Positions 1 to 4,844 are shown, numbered from the stretch's first letter. The stretch: DNA of 5,985 nucleotides from an uncultured Catenibacterium sp. (GCF_900764565.1 NZ_CAAFOM010000019.1:1-5985), one strand, 5' to 3'. Program-made: numbers and translations. The notes: generated by a model from the letters alone, not told the origin.

Positions 1-32
1 GACTGGAGTTCAGACGTGTGCTCTTCCGATCT
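1..32 (+). other. Illumina TruSeq adapter remnant (artefact)
   Basis: These bases match the 3' 32 nt of the TruSeq read-2 adapter, including its diagnostic end GCTCTTCCGATCT at 20-32. This is library sequence left on a contig edge, not genomic DNA. Natural sequence begins at 33. Any reading frame that starts in this stretch, such as a GTG at 16, has an artificial N-terminus. Confidence 0.98.
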
Positions 33-33
33 T

Positions 34-324
34 ATTGCGATTATAGGGCTTGTGACTGGTGATTTACATATGGCTTTGAGGGCGTTTATCGCATTATTGA
101 TTATTCAGGGTGTAGATGGTAATATTATCAATCCTAGATTACTGAGTGCCAGCATTGATATTCATCCAGTACTCGTCATTGTATCTCTTATTATCGGTAG
201 TATGGTAGGTGGATTCTTAGGTATGCTGGTTTCTGTACCAGTAGGGGCATTATGTAAGATCTGGTTTGAAAGATTAGTAGAATATCGTACACAAACTAAA
301 AATGAATTAGTAGAGGAGAAATAA
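34..324 (+). CDS. AI-2E family transporter (PerM/YdbI/TqsA-like), C-terminal part only
   Basis: Ninety-six residues of the C-terminal end of an AI-2E/PerM-family integral membrane protein. The family signature is visible: a hydrophobic helix, then GNIINPRLL, then IHPVLVIVSLIIGSMVGG, FLGMLVSVPVGAL and a charged cytoplasmic tail ending NELVEEK. Family members are usually about 350 residues with about eight membrane segments, so most of the gene lies beyond the contig edge. The first intact genomic codon is at 34; upstream is adapter. Members have been linked to autoinducer-2 export or Na+(Li+)/H+ antiport, so the substrate cannot be given here. It stops two bases before the next gene, with that gene's RBS inside its last codons, which indicates cotranscription. 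Confidence 0.88.
   Translation: MAIIGLVTGDLHMALRAFIALLIIQGVDGNIINPRLLSASIDIHPVLVIVSLIIGSMVGGFLGMLVSVPVGALCKIWFERLVEYRTQTKNELVEEK
313..318 (+). promoter_or_regulatory. Ribosome binding site for the 326 gene
   Basis: GAGGAG ends 7 nt before the ATG at 326 and lies within the last codons of the upstream membrane protein gene. It fixes the start and suggests translational coupling of the two genes. Confidence 0.75.
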
Positions 325-325
325 A

Positions 326-781
326 ATGGAATTTAGATTTGATCCATGGATGTTAGATGTAGATGTACTTGCAACACAGAAGGACTACACTACAAAAGAT
401 TATTCAAAAAATAAAGAATTAAATGAAGAACTCAAGAAAGCTTTATCTTTCCAGCAGTCTCGTATCTTTGAAACATTAGGTGTTGATCCCAATAAGATTC
501 TTGTAGAAAAGATTCCTTTAGAAGGATCACAGAATGTTTATAAATTCTCTTTTCTTGTGACAGGTAAACTTCTGACAATCACAAATATGCAGGCTGCAGT
601 TTATAGTGATGAAAAGGTCTTTGGTCCTGAAATCTTAGATCATGTAGAAGTTGTAGATATCCCAGAAGGTGGCGTAATGGTCTATGAAATGGGTAATCTT
701 GCATTGGCTTTTAAACATCCAGGACATACAAAAGAGTGGAATTGTGGCTCAGTATTAGGTGTCGGCTTTATACAAATTTAA
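326..781 (+). CDS. Conserved-looking hypothetical protein, 151 aa
   Basis: I do not recognise this protein. It has no signal peptide or membrane segment and only one cysteine (near residue 141), so it is probably cytosolic. The N-terminal third is charged and likely helical (TKDYSKNKELNEELKKAL, about residues 24-41). The rest alternates short hydrophobic stretches typical of beta strands (KFSFLVTGKLLTITN, GGVMVYEMGNLALAF) and ends in a glycine-rich strand (GSVLGVGFIQI). The YEMGNLALAF segment faintly recalls small beta-barrel folds such as the cyclophilin-like family, but this is too weak for a call. The ATG at 326 is supported by GAGGAG and a 1-nt gap after the preceding TAA. It appears to be the second gene of an operon with the AI-2E-family protein. 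Confidence 0.8.
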   Translation: MEFRFDPWMLDVDVLATQKDYTTKDYSKNKELNEELKKALSFQQSRIFETLGVDPNKILVEKIPLEGSQNVYKFSFLVTGKLLTITNMQAAVYSDEKVFGPEILDHVEVVDIPEGGVMVYEMGNLALAFKHPGHTKEWNCGSVLGVGFIQI

Positions 782-794
782 AATTTATTATTGA

Positions 795-821
795 AAAAAT
801 ATTGTATATATCGGTATTTTT
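795..821 (+). terminator. Weak A/T-rich hairpin, possible terminator after the 326-781 gene
   Basis: Left arm AAAAATATTG (795-804), 7-nt loop, right arm CGGTATTTTT (812-821). Ten pairs form if two G-U wobbles are allowed, and the T-tract lies within the stem. It is GC-poor, so termination would be weak. It sits at the right distance after the stop codon, and its last base overlaps the CRE-like site. Confidence 0.3.
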
Positions 822-834
822 GTAAGCGCTAGTA
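821..834 (+). promoter_or_regulatory. Candidate CRE (CcpA operator) upstream of ptsH
   Basis: TGTAAGCGCTAGTA matches the CRE consensus TGWAARCGYTWWCA at 12 of 14 positions. The left half and central CG are perfect; the mismatches are in the right half. It lies about 40 nt upstream of the ptsH -10 element. CcpA with Ser46-phosphorylated HPr binds such sites in Firmicutes, so this would be feedback on the gene for the corepressor. Binding here is inferred. Confidence 0.45.
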
Positions 835-871
835 AAAAATGAGATAAAGGTATAGAAATAATTAGGATTTG

Positions 872-880
872 TGATATAAT
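872..880 (+). promoter_or_regulatory. ptsH promoter, extended -10
   Basis: TGATATAAT is a perfect TGnTATAAT extended -10 (TATAAT at 875-880). The bases 17 nt upstream (ATAGAA, 852-857) do not resemble TTGACA. The predicted start near 887 leaves a leader of about 25 nt before ATG 912, containing the AAGGAGG ribosome binding site at 895-901. Confidence 0.75.
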
Positions 881-911
881 AACACTATATTCATAAGGAG
901 GAATTTTTTAA

Positions 912-1178
912 ATGGAAAAATTATCATTCGTAGTATCTGACCCAGTAGGTTTACATGCAAGACCTGCTACAATCTTAGTAAACCAGGCTAGTAAATTCTC
1001 TAGCAATATCAACTTAATCTATAACGGTAAGAGCGTTAACCTTAAATCAATCATGGGTGTTATGTCTTTAGGTGTTCCAACTAAGGCTACAGTAGAAATC
1101 GAAGCTGAAGGTGAAGACGAAAAGGACGTTATCGATTCTATCGCTAAGGTTATCAAAGAACAGAAAGTTGCTGAATAA
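912..1178 (+). CDS. ptsH: HPr, phosphocarrier protein of the PTS
   Basis: HPr is the small cytosolic protein that takes phosphate from enzyme I on a histidine and passes it to the EIIA domains of sugar transporters. The 88-residue length is typical. The active-site motif GLHARPAT places the phosphorylated histidine at residue 15. Ser46 lies in the motif SIMGVMSL and is the site used by HPr kinase/phosphorylase; its presence marks the Gram-positive type that, when Ser-phosphorylated, acts as corepressor with CcpA. AAGGAGG at 895-901 supports ATG 912. The gene is monocistronic, with its own extended -10 promoter upstream and a strong terminator 16 nt after the stop; ptsI does not follow. It uses more C-ending codons (AAC, ATC, GAC) than the neighbouring permease gene, as expected for high expression. 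Confidence 0.97.
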   Translation: MEKLSFVVSDPVGLHARPATILVNQASKFSSNINLIYNGKSVNLKSIMGVMSLGVPTKATVEIEAEGEDEKDVIDSIAKVIKEQKVAE

Positions 1179-1194
1179 TATACTTTTGTTTTTG

Positions 1195-1222
1195 ACAGTG
1201 GATTTTATCCACTGTTTTTTTT
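1195..1222 (+). terminator. Intrinsic terminator of ptsH
   Basis: Perfect 9-bp stem ACAGTGGAT / ATCCACTGT with a TTT loop (1195-1215), running directly into eight T residues (1215-1222). It begins 16 nt after the HPr stop codon and should end the transcript before the permease gene. Confidence 0.93.
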
Positions 1223-1246
1223 ACACACTTTTTCCCATATTTACTC

Positions 1247-1276
1247 CATAATAGCGCTTATATTCTTGCTTATTAT
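1247..1276 (+). promoter_or_regulatory. Probable promoter/operator region of the 1297 permease gene
   Basis: Two -10 candidates are visible: CATAAT (1247-1252) and TATTAT (1271-1276). Neither has a convincing -35. The second would put the transcript start at or inside the AAGGAGG at 1283-1289, so the first fits better. AGCGCT (1253-1258), the core of a motif also found near 825 and 4805, lies directly after the first -10, where a bound repressor would block transcription. The assignment is tentative. Confidence 0.35.
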
Positions 1277-1296
1277 ATACATAAGGAGGCGTTATT

Positions 1297-2418
1297 ATGT
1301 CTAAAGAGAAAGAGTGTCTACATTATCTCGCGATATTTCTAATTGTATTGATTACTATGAATATGATTATGATGTGCTTATTTATTAAGCAGGGATCATT
1401 ACAGGTAATTAATAAGTATAAGAAACAATTAAAATATGAAGTAACACTGACATCTAATAATGGAAGTGTCAGTCTTACTGATGCAAAAGAGTTAACACAC
1501 CTTAAAGGTGTAAAAGCCTATAATTATGAACAATTAGTCAATGCATCCTCATCACTTCAATCTGTCAATACACGTCTCTCTTTCCCTCGTATTCATTTAA
1601 AAGATAATCAGGAAGATTCATTTCTTCTTGCAGGCTATTCTTCTATGACGCTGATTCAGGACTTTAATTCAAAAGAATATCAATTAAAAGAAGGAAGGCT
1701 ACTCACAAGTAAAGATGAGAATACATCCAATGCAGTGATTTCCTATGCACTTGCGAAAAATAATAATCTAAGTATAGGAGATACAATACAATTCAAAACA
1801 GAAAAAGGAGATGTCTCATTATCCATTGTTGGAATCTATAAGAATAAAGTGGGTCTGTTAAGTCGTCTTAAGCCTTATAACACAATCTTTATCTCTTTAT
1901 CTAAAGCACAGTCATTAAGTCATACAGAGTCTTTATCCTCTGTCACTTATTATTTAAATAAAGAAGATAAAACAGAAGATTTTATTAAGGAAGCACAAAA
2001 AACACCATTGGATTGGAATCAATTACAACTTACTTCCAATGATGCACAATATAATGCCTGTGTCTCTATATTTGAAAATATATATGATAAAGTAAAGACT
2101 CTTCCATTTATACTATTGATCACAGGCTCATTTCTATTAATACTTGTCTATATAGGATTATCAAAGAAACAGAACCTTTTAAAAACATTAATTGTATTTA
2201 TCATTGCGTTATCTATTTCTTTCTTTACAAGTCCAAATCTTTCAAAATATACTATCAATACATCTCTTTCTCACCATGATATGACAATATCTCAAAAAGA
2301 AATAAGAAAGATTAAGACAGTTTATACACCAAAAATCATGATTGAAACAATTGGCATTGCATCTATCATGTATCTAGAAACAGTGATTATCACATATAAG
2401 AAAAAGATCTCAGCCTAG
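1297..2418 (+). CDS. FtsX/MacB-like membrane protein with a reduced transmembrane region
   Basis: The 373-residue protein has the layout of an FtsX/MacB-type ABC permease. TM1 is at about 10-30. A large extracytoplasmic domain follows (about 31-265), with MacB-core-like segments: the stretch around KEGRLLTSKDE, then NAVISYALAKNNNLSIGDTI and VSLSIVGIYKN. Hydrophobic segments follow at about 269-288, 294-312 and 347-366. It departs from the family between TM2 and TM3: only about five residues (SKKQN, 289-293) remain where these permeases carry a cytoplasmic coupling helix that contacts the ATPase. The last segment holds two glutamates (350, 361) and is only marginally hydrophobic. No ATP-binding subunit gene is nearby. 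AAGGAGG at 1283-1289 supports the ATG. It may be a degenerate permease or a protein acting without ATPase; substrate unknown. Confidence 0.75.
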   Translation: MSKEKECLHYLAIFLIVLITMNMIMMCLFIKQGSLQVINKYKKQLKYEVTLTSNNGSVSLTDAKELTHLKGVKAYNYEQLVNASSSLQSVNTRLSFPRIHLKDNQEDSFLLAGYSSMTLIQDFNSKEYQLKEGRLLTSKDENTSNAVISYALAKNNNLSIGDTIQFKTEKGDVSLSIVGIYKNKVGLLSRLKPYNTIFISLSKAQSLSHTESLSSVTYYLNKEDKTEDFIKEAQKTPLDWNQLQLTSNDAQYNACVSIFENIYDKVKTLPFILLITGSFLLILVYIGLSKKQNLLKTLIVFIIALSISFFTSPNLSKYTINTSLSHHDMTISQKEIRKIKTVYTPKIMIETIGIASIMYLETVIITYKKKISA

Positions 2419-2426
2419 GCTGAGAT
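2407..2426. terminator. Bidirectional terminator: 20-bp perfect palindrome spanning both stop codons
   Basis: ATCTCAGCCT / AGGCTGAGAT is perfectly self-complementary. Read rightward it is followed by TATTTCTTTT; read leftward by CTTTTTCTTATA, so each strand has a T-rich tail. It lies between two convergent genes and includes the last three sense codons and the stop of each. The perfect symmetry means the RNA hairpin needs a few central bases as loop. Termination is inferred from position and shape. Confidence 0.8.
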
Positions 2427-3392
2427 TATTTCTTTTGATTTAGAGAACAAGCCATAAATGCCACCTGTATGCATAAATAGAATATTCTTGGCATGATCAA
2501 ATGTTTCTTTTTCTAATTCATGGATCAAACCATAATATGCCTTACCTGTATAAACAGGATCAAGAATAATACCACTATGTCTAGATAAGTCAGAGATAGC
2601 TTCTAATTCTTCTTTACGGCTTAAAGAATAGCCTCTTCCTACATATCCATCAATGATATGAATATGACTTCTATCCACATCTTCAACATCAAGATGAGGT
2701 AGTGTATCATCAATAATACTATTGATTTCTTTAATAAAGAAATCGGCATCATCACATACATTAATACCGACAATATCTTTATGAGCTTGTCTTAACTCAT
2801 TACCTAGATATAAACCAGTATAAGTTCCTCCAGAACCTACTGCATCAATAATCGTATCAAACACAATGCCTGTCTTTTTTTCATATTCTAGTATTTCATC
2901 AAAAGCCTCAATATAACCTAAAGTACCAATTCCATTACTAGCACCCATAGGAATAATATAAGGCTTACCACCTTTGTCTAATACTTCCTGATAGACTTCC
3001 TGCATCATTTCATCTTTATGTGCCTGGAAATCATCATGTTCCTTTACTCTAATATCAGCACCAAGCATATGGTCTAAAAGGAAGTTGGCTGTTTCAATAT
3101 TTTCGCCAGGTTCTTTTCTAAGTATAAGAATACACTTTAATCCTAGTTTTGCGGCTACAGCAGCAGTAGATCGACAATGGTTAGACTGGAATCCACCATT
3201 TGTGATTAATGTATCACAACCTAAAGATAAAGCTTCTGCCACGCTGTATTCTAGTTTTCTAATCTTATTGCCAGATGCCACGCTATCTGTTAAGTCATCT
3301 CTTTTGATATAAAGATCAGGCTTATACTTATTTGATAGATAGTCTATTTTTTCAATAGGAGTAGGCAGCTGGGCCAAATGTAGTTTATTCAT
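2415..3392 (-). CDS. dcyD: D-cysteine desulfhydrase-like PLP enzyme (ACC deaminase family)
   Basis: A fold-type II PLP enzyme of 325 residues, near the usual length of about 328. D-cysteine desulfhydrase converts D-cysteine to pyruvate, H2S and ammonia in the cytosol. The family block IKRDD (29-33) leads to SGNKIRKLEY, where Lys43 is the expected Schiff-base lysine. NGGFQSNHCR (65-74) is the substrate-carboxylate loop, and VGSGGTYTG is a PLP-phosphate loop. At the positions that separate the two activities in this family, it has Thr282 (in DPVYTGKA) and Thr309 (in MHTGG), where ACC deaminase has Glu and Leu; this favours the desulfhydrase. Related sulfo-lyases acting on cysteate cannot be excluded. 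GAGGTGA (3397-3403, - strand) supports the start. It is divergent from the HD gene and convergent with the permease gene, sharing a CTAG stop overlap. Confidence 0.88.
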   Translation of the reverse strand: MNKLHLAQLPTPIEKIDYLSNKYKPDLYIKRDDLTDSVASGNKIRKLEYSVAEALSLGCDTLITNGGFQSNHCRSTAAVAAKLGLKCILILRKEPGENIETANFLLDHMLGADIRVKEHDDFQAHKDEMMQEVYQEVLDKGGKPYIIPMGASNGIGTLGYIEAFDEILEYEKKTGIVFDTIIDAVGSGGTYTGLYLGNELRQAHKDIVGINVCDDADFFIKEINSIIDDTLPHLDVEDVDRSHIHIIDGYVGRGYSLSRKEELEAISDLSRHSGIILDPVYTGKAYYGLIHELEKETFDHAKNILFMHTGGIYGLFSKSKEIISA

Positions 3393-3396
3393 AGTA

Positions 3397-3416
3397 TCAC
3401 CTCTATATATAGTATA
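3397..3416 (-). promoter_or_regulatory. RBS and possible -10 for the PLP enzyme gene
   Basis: On the - strand GAGGTGA (3403 to 3397) ends 4 nt before the ATG. TATACT (3416 to 3411) is a 5/6 -10 match, but it would place the transcript start right at the RBS, so a further-upstream element such as TATCAT (3432 to 3427) may be used instead. No convincing -35 is seen. The RBS is firm; the promoter is tentative. Confidence 0.4.
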
Positions 3417-3459
3417 GTAGAATTAGATGATAAAATCACACTATTCTTATTGGAAAGTT

Positions 3460-3468
3460 TGGTATAAT
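3460..3468 (+). promoter_or_regulatory. Extended -10 promoter of the HD-domain gene
   Basis: TGGTATAAT is a perfect TGnTATAAT element, 23 nt upstream of ATG 3492. AAGGAG at 3478-3483 is the ribosome binding site. No TTGACA-like -35 is seen 16-18 nt upstream. The 11-mer TTTGGTATAAT (3458-3468) recurs exactly in the phosphoglucomutase promoter at 4834-4844. Confidence 0.75.
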
Positions 3469-3491
3469 GATGAAGACAAGGAGATACAAAT

Positions 3492-4154
3492 ATGAAAACA
3501 ATTGGAAAAGATGGTATTTTATTAAGACTCGCAAAGGATATGTATCCTGAAAGAGATGATTTATCTTCTATTGAAGTAAAAACATTATTTAATGATATTT
3601 GTCATAAATATATACAAAGAGAAGGCATTTATGATCTTCTTTCATGGCTAGAAGACACTGATTTCTATAGTGCACCTGCAAGTACACGTTATCATGGAGA
3701 TTATGAAGGTGGTTTGTGTGATCATAGTCTTCATGTTTATTTCTGTTTTAGAAGCTATGTAAAGAAGCGTTGTGAACCAGGGTATCATTTATCTATGAGT
3801 GAAGAAAGTATAGCGTTATGTGCTTTATTCCATGATTTATGCAAGGTTGATATTTATAAGACAGAAATGCGTAATAAGAAGAATGCGCAAGGCCAATGGG
3901 AACAGGTTCCTTTCTATACAATAGAAGATGCATTCCCTGTAGGACATGGTTCTAAGAGTGTTTATATCATGAATCGCTATTTAAAGCTTACAGATATAGA
4001 AACAGCTGCTATTGCGTATCATATGGGCTTTAGCTATGGTGATGATGCAAGAACAGTAGGAAATGTATTTAGTCGTTTCCCTGAAGCATTTGCGTTATCT
4101 ACAGCTGATATGGAAGCTACTTATTTTGTAGAAAATGAACATTGGCCACGATAA
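3492..4154 (+). CDS. HD-domain phosphohydrolase-like protein
   Basis: A 220-residue cytosolic protein with the metal-binding pattern of the HD superfamily, whose members mostly hydrolyse phosphoester bonds in nucleotides or nucleic acids. The visible candidates in order are His78 and His81 (GGLCDHSLHVY), the His114-Asp115 pair (ALFHDLCKVD), His152 (VGHGSKS), His177 (AYHMG) and Asp206 (STADMEATY), which matches the H...HD...H...H...D arrangement. The substrate cannot be told from the motifs. The N-terminal 60 residues are helical-looking with no recognised domain, and no RelA/SpoT synthetase or nucleic-acid-binding OB domain is apparent. AAGGAG at 3478-3483 and an extended -10 support the start. 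The YbaK-like gene follows 30 bp later with its own -10, so the two may be partly cotranscribed. Confidence 0.85.
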   Translation: MKTIGKDGILLRLAKDMYPERDDLSSIEVKTLFNDICHKYIQREGIYDLLSWLEDTDFYSAPASTRYHGDYEGGLCDHSLHVYFCFRSYVKKRCEPGYHLSMSEESIALCALFHDLCKVDIYKTEMRNKKNAQGQWEQVPFYTIEDAFPVGHGSKSVYIMNRYLKLTDIETAAIAYHMGFSYGDDARTVGNVFSRFPEAFALSTADMEATYFVENEHWPR

Positions 4155-4156
4155 AG

Positions 4157-4165
4157 TGCTATAAT
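4157..4165 (+). promoter_or_regulatory. Extended -10 promoter of the YbaK-like gene
   Basis: TGCTATAAT is a perfect TGnTATAAT element that starts 3 nt after the HD gene stop codon. The predicted transcript start near 4172 leaves a leader of about 13 nt, just enough to carry the AAGGTGA ribosome binding site. It could give this gene its own transcript on top of read-through from 3492. Confidence 0.55.
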
Positions 4166-4172
4166 ATCATCC

Positions 4173-4179
4173 AAGGTGA
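4173..4179 (+). promoter_or_regulatory. RBS that sets the YbaK-like start at 4185
   Basis: AAGGTGA lies 5 nt before the ATG at 4185. An in-frame GTG at 4176 falls inside this Shine-Dalgarno sequence and so cannot be the start. The correct protein begins MKKSKIK, three residues shorter than the longest open frame. Confidence 0.85.
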
Positions 4180-4184
4180 TATAT

Positions 4185-4670
4185 ATGAAAAAGAGTAAAA
4201 TTAAAACAAATGCGTTAAGAATGTTGGATCGTGATAAGATTCCTTATGAGATCAAGACATATGAATATGATGAAGAACATTTGAGTGGTGAACATGTGGC
4301 ATCACAAGTAGATATGGATGCAGGAGATATCTATAAGACACTTGTATTACATGAAGACCATGATTATTTAGTATGCTGTATTCCTGTATTAGAGGAAATA
4401 GACTTAAAGAAGCTAGCTAAACTATCTGGACATAAGAAGGTAGAAATGCTTCATATGAAGGATTTATTAGGTCTCACAGGTTATATGCGCGGAGGATGTT
4501 CTCCTGTTGGCATGAAAAAGAAATTTCCTACATATTTTGATGCCAGCATAGAAAAAGACCGTCCTATCGCTCTCTCAGCAGGTAAACGAGGCTATCAGAT
4601 GATTGTTTCATCAAAGGACATTACAACATATTGTGATGCAAAAATAGGGGATGTAGTGAGAGATCACTAA
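4185..4670 (+). CDS. ybaK: Cys-tRNA(Pro)/Cys-tRNA(Cys) deacylase, YbaK/EbsC family
   Basis: A 161-residue stand-alone tRNA-editing domain, usual length for the family. YbaK removes cysteine mischarged onto tRNA(Pro) by prolyl-tRNA synthetase. The signature elements are present in order: an N-terminal helix and IPYEIKTYEYD (19-29), the conserved lysine 51 in DIYKTLVL, GYMRGGCSPVG (99-109) with the glycine/proline loop of the active site, and ALSAGKRGYQM (129-139). The family also contains ProX-like and other editing specificities, but the GGCSPVG loop favours the YbaK/EbsC branch. The start is the ATG after AAGGTGA. Its last codons and TAA lie inside a terminator hairpin. It sits 30 bp after the HD-domain gene on the same strand. 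Confidence 0.93.
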   Translation: MKKSKIKTNALRMLDRDKIPYEIKTYEYDEEHLSGEHVASQVDMDAGDIYKTLVLHEDHDYLVCCIPVLEEIDLKKLAKLSGHKKVEMLHMKDLLGLTGYMRGGCSPVGMKKKFPTYFDASIEKDRPIALSAGKRGYQMIVSSKDITTYCDAKIGDVVRDH

Positions 4671-4679
4671 TCCCCTTTT
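4647..4679 (+). terminator. Terminator overlapping the end of the YbaK-like gene
   Basis: GGGGAT-(G bulge)-TAGTGA / TCACTA-ATCCCC form a 12-bp stem with one bulged G (4653) and a GAGA loop (4660-4663), followed by TTTT (4676-4679). The TAA stop at 4668-4670 is in the right arm, so a terminating ribosome would cover the hairpin. Confidence 0.82.
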
Positions 4680-4686
4680 ATACATC

Positions 4687-4700
4687 TGTAAGTGTTTACT
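4687..4700 (+). promoter_or_regulatory. Weak CRE-like palindrome
   Basis: TGTAAGTGTTTACT matches TGWAARCGYTWWCA at 12 of 14 positions and has GTAA/TTAC arms. The central CG is TG, however, and that is a position CcpA sites normally keep. It lies about 150 nt upstream of the phosphoglucomutase -10, far for direct repression. Confidence 0.25.
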
Positions 4701-4750
4701 TAGGAGTTCTCGACAAAAACTTATCGATATTCGTAAATATAACTATTTAA

Positions 4751-4768
4751 TTTAGATAAATATCTAAA
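4751..4768. repeat. Inverted repeat, possible operator
   Basis: TTTAGATA-AA-TATCTAAA has perfect 8-bp arms with a 2-bp centre. No T-tract follows, so it is not a terminator. It lies about 70 nt upstream of the phosphoglucomutase -10. In such AT-rich sequence a repeat like this can arise by chance; an operator role is speculative. Confidence 0.4.
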
Positions 4769-4835
4769 ATATAAATAAAAGTTATGAGAAAATAATGCAA
4801 CTGTAGCGCTTTTTGTTTCTATAGGTTTTCGAATT

Positions 4836-4844
4836 TGGTATAAT
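4836..4844 (+). promoter_or_regulatory. Extended -10 promoter of the phosphoglucomutase gene
   Basis: TGGTATAAT is a perfect TGnTATAAT element. No good -35 is seen at 16-18 nt. The predicted start near 4851 gives a leader of about 18 nt that contains GAGGTGA (4853-4859), 9 nt before ATG 4869. AGCGCT at 4805-4810 lies just upstream of the promoter. Confidence 0.75.

Noticed and set aside
16..33. GTG start of a 102-aa protein at 16
   Set aside because: The start and the next four codons are adapter sequence, and the codon at 31-33 is mixed; the gene is a 5'-truncated AI-2E-family member.
782..911. Riboswitch or small RNA between the 326 gene and ptsH
   Set aside because: Only an AT-rich weak hairpin, the CRE-like site and the promoter are visible, and the ptsH leader is about 25 nt, too short for a riboswitch.
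3085..3312. 75-aa open frame on the + strand
   Set aside because: It lies wholly antisense to the well-supported PLP enzyme gene and has no RBS or family features.
4176..4184. GTG start at 4176 for the YbaK-like protein
   Set aside because: The GTG is part of the AAGGTGA ribosome binding site; ATG 4185 is correctly spaced and fits the family's N-terminus.
4805..4810. Treating the third AGCGCT site as a full CRE
   Set aside because: Outside the six-base core, the flanks match the CRE consensus poorly, so only the shared core motif is reported.
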